Source of the DNA: Oligoflexia bacterium
Lineage (GTDB): Bacteria; Bdellovibrionota; UBA1018
NCBI GenBank assembly: GCA_025352185.1
Contig: JANXTV010000431.1
Coordinates: 1-6,392 of the forward strand
Direction: 5' to 3'
Length of the DNA stretch: 6,392 nt
Position numbers and translations under genes: made by a program. The notes beneath the pieces are model-generated. The model did not search any database and had not been told where the DNA came from. It saw nothing but the letters and a program-made list of their open reading frames with translations. Positions 5,458-6,392 of this stretch are shown piece by piece (position 1 is the stretch's first letter; every line of letters begins with the position of its first letter).

Positions 5458-5461
5458 TTGA

Positions 5462-6391
5462 CTAGACTTGAATTCCCAGCACGCGGTACTCCGCGAGTTT
5501 ATTACGAAGCGTACGAATCGAAATTCCGAGGGCCTTCGCGGTATGCGTGCGGTTCCCCTGGTGATAGTCGAGCGCCTGCAGGATCACCATGCGTTCGATA
5601 TCGTTCAGAGTTTCGCCTGGAGACCACGGATTCTTATCCGCACCCACGTGTCCGCCAGTCGCCGTGATATTCAGCGTTTCCGAACGGCTACGGCGTTCGA
5701 TCACGATATCTTTCGACTGAATCAGCATTCCCTGGGCAGTGATGACCGCGCGCTCGAGAACGTTCTCGAGTTCACGGACGTTACCCGGCCACGTGTGCAT
5801 ATCGAGAATAGCGAGGGCTTCCTGGGAAATTCCCGAAAGCCCCTTCCCGTTCTTCTCCGCGTAGAAACGGATGAAGCTTTCGGCGAGGATTTTAACGTCT
5901 CCCGTCCGATCGCGCAGTGCCGGAATCGTTAGATTCACGACATTTAGGCGGTAGAAAAGGTCTTCACGAAAAGACCCTTCACGGACGCAGTCGGCGAGAT
6001 TACGGTTCGTCGTGGCGACGATCCGTACGTCGACGTTCGTCGGCTTACGTCCACCGATACGGTCGACTTGGCCTTCCTGAATCACGCGCAGGAGTTTCGC
6101 CTGGAGGCGAATATCCATCTCGGAAATCTCATCGAGGAGTAAGGTGCCACCCGTCGCGAGTTCGAACTTACCGGCCTTCGCCGATACGGCGCCCGTGAAA
6201 GCTCCGCGTTCGTATCCGAAGAGCTCGCTCTCGAGCAGATTCTCCGGAATCGCGGCGCAGTTAATCGCAATAAACGGCTTATTCGCGCGATTCGAGGACG
6301 TATGAATAAGGCTCGCCATGAGCTCCTTACCCGTACCGCTTTCTCCTTGAATGAGAACCGTGGCCTTACTCTGGGCTACGGTCCGCGCGAG
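5462..6391 (-). CDS. Sigma-54-dependent flagellar transcriptional activator, FlrC/FleR/FlbD type, N-terminus cut off by window edge
   Basis: This is a bacterial enhancer-binding protein: an AAA+ ATPase that remodels sigma-54 RNA polymerase at -24/-12 promoters. The reading frame continues past the internal Met at 6319 to the right edge, giving 309 visible residues. Numbered from the edge they show Walker A GESGTGKE (16-23), the sigma-54-contact loop GAFTGA (63-68), Walker B LLLDE (ending at 88), sensor I region VRIVATTNRN (about 122-131), the arginine-finger segment FREDLFYRL (141-149), sensor II WPGNVRELE (201-209), and a C-terminal Fis-type helix-turn-helix (about 279-303: GNRTHTAKALGISIRTLRNK then LAEYR). 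All motor motifs are intact. The N-terminal receiver domain expected of an FlrC-type response regulator would lie outside the window, so it is unproven. Position upstream of flgB makes a flagellar role very likely; the exact family name is a judgement. Confidence 0.92.
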   Translation of the reverse strand, partial: LARTVAQSKATVLIQGESGTGKELMASLIHTSSNRANKPFIAINCAAIPENLLESELFGYERGAFTGAVSAKAGKFELATGGTLLLDEISEMDIRLQAKLLRVIQEGQVDRIGGRKPTNVDVRIVATTNRNLADCVREGSFREDLFYRLNVVNLTIPALRDRTGDVKILAESFIRFYAEKNGKGLSGISQEALAILDMHTWPGNVRELENVLERAVITAQGMLIQSKDIVIERRSRSETLNITATGGHVGADKNPWSPGETLNDIERMVILQALDYHQGNRTHTAKALGISIRTLRNKLAEYRVLGIQV

Positions 6392-6392
6392 G

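Larger units (their letters stand above)
5157..5461. other. 305-bp non-coding regulatory gap between the activator gene and flgB
   Basis: No convincing gene was found on either strand. Reading in the direction of transcription, the gap holds: a GTAG-headed small hairpin just after the activator stop (5436..5457), a nested CGGCA/TGCCG dyad region (5361..5409), a stable hairpin (5328..5352), a 13-base palindrome (5287..5299), a sigma-54-type promoter (5240..5255), a small leader hairpin (5197..5212) and the flgB ribosome site (5164..5168). The density of symmetric sequence here is much greater than in the genes. The gap is best read as the control region of the flgB operon. Confidence 0.75.

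Overview
The window is a flagellar basal-body operon, with every gene read on the minus strand, so transcription runs from high to low coordinates. The order is: sigma-54-dependent activator (N-terminus cut off by the right edge), a 305-bp non-coding regulatory gap, flgB, flgC, fliE, a 147-bp gap, fliF, fliG, fliH, and the first ~56 codons of fliI (cut off by the left edge). No credible plus-strand gene was seen. All complete genes are intact and of normal family length.

The organism is a Gram-negative flagellated bacterium: it has sigma-54 control, an FlrC/FlbD-class activator, and an FlgB-FlgC-FliE-FliF rod/MS-ring set. The gene order flgB-flgC-fliE-fliF-fliG-fliH-fliI directly behind a sigma-54 activator, with moderate GC, fits a Bdellovibrio-like or other delta-proteobacterial-grade lineage. 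That placement is inference from synteny and protein flavour, not proof.

The genes form one assembly programme. FliF forms the MS-ring in the inner membrane. FliG sits on its cytoplasmic face as the rotor/switch protein. FliE joins the MS-ring to the rod, and FlgB and FlgC are proximal rod subunits. FliH and FliI regulate and power the export gate. The upstream activator probably drives the operon through sigma-54. A good -24/-12 promoter lies at 5240..5255, and a perfect 11-bp dyad lies 107-146 bp upstream of its -24 GG, where an enhancer site would be expected.

Coding content is canonical. The parts worth a second look are non-coding: (i) the fliE-fliF gap holds three tandem perfect GC-rich hairpins that can also refold into one long nested stem; (ii) an 11-base motif, GCCTACTYACT (minus strand AGTRAGTAGGC), occurs twice beside that structure and once just after the activator gene, in two cases placing GTAG at the foot of a hairpin, as in REP-type elements; (iii) the activator-flgB gap is packed with dyads around the sigma-54 promoter. 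I found no evidence of a novel defence, mobile or metabolic system.
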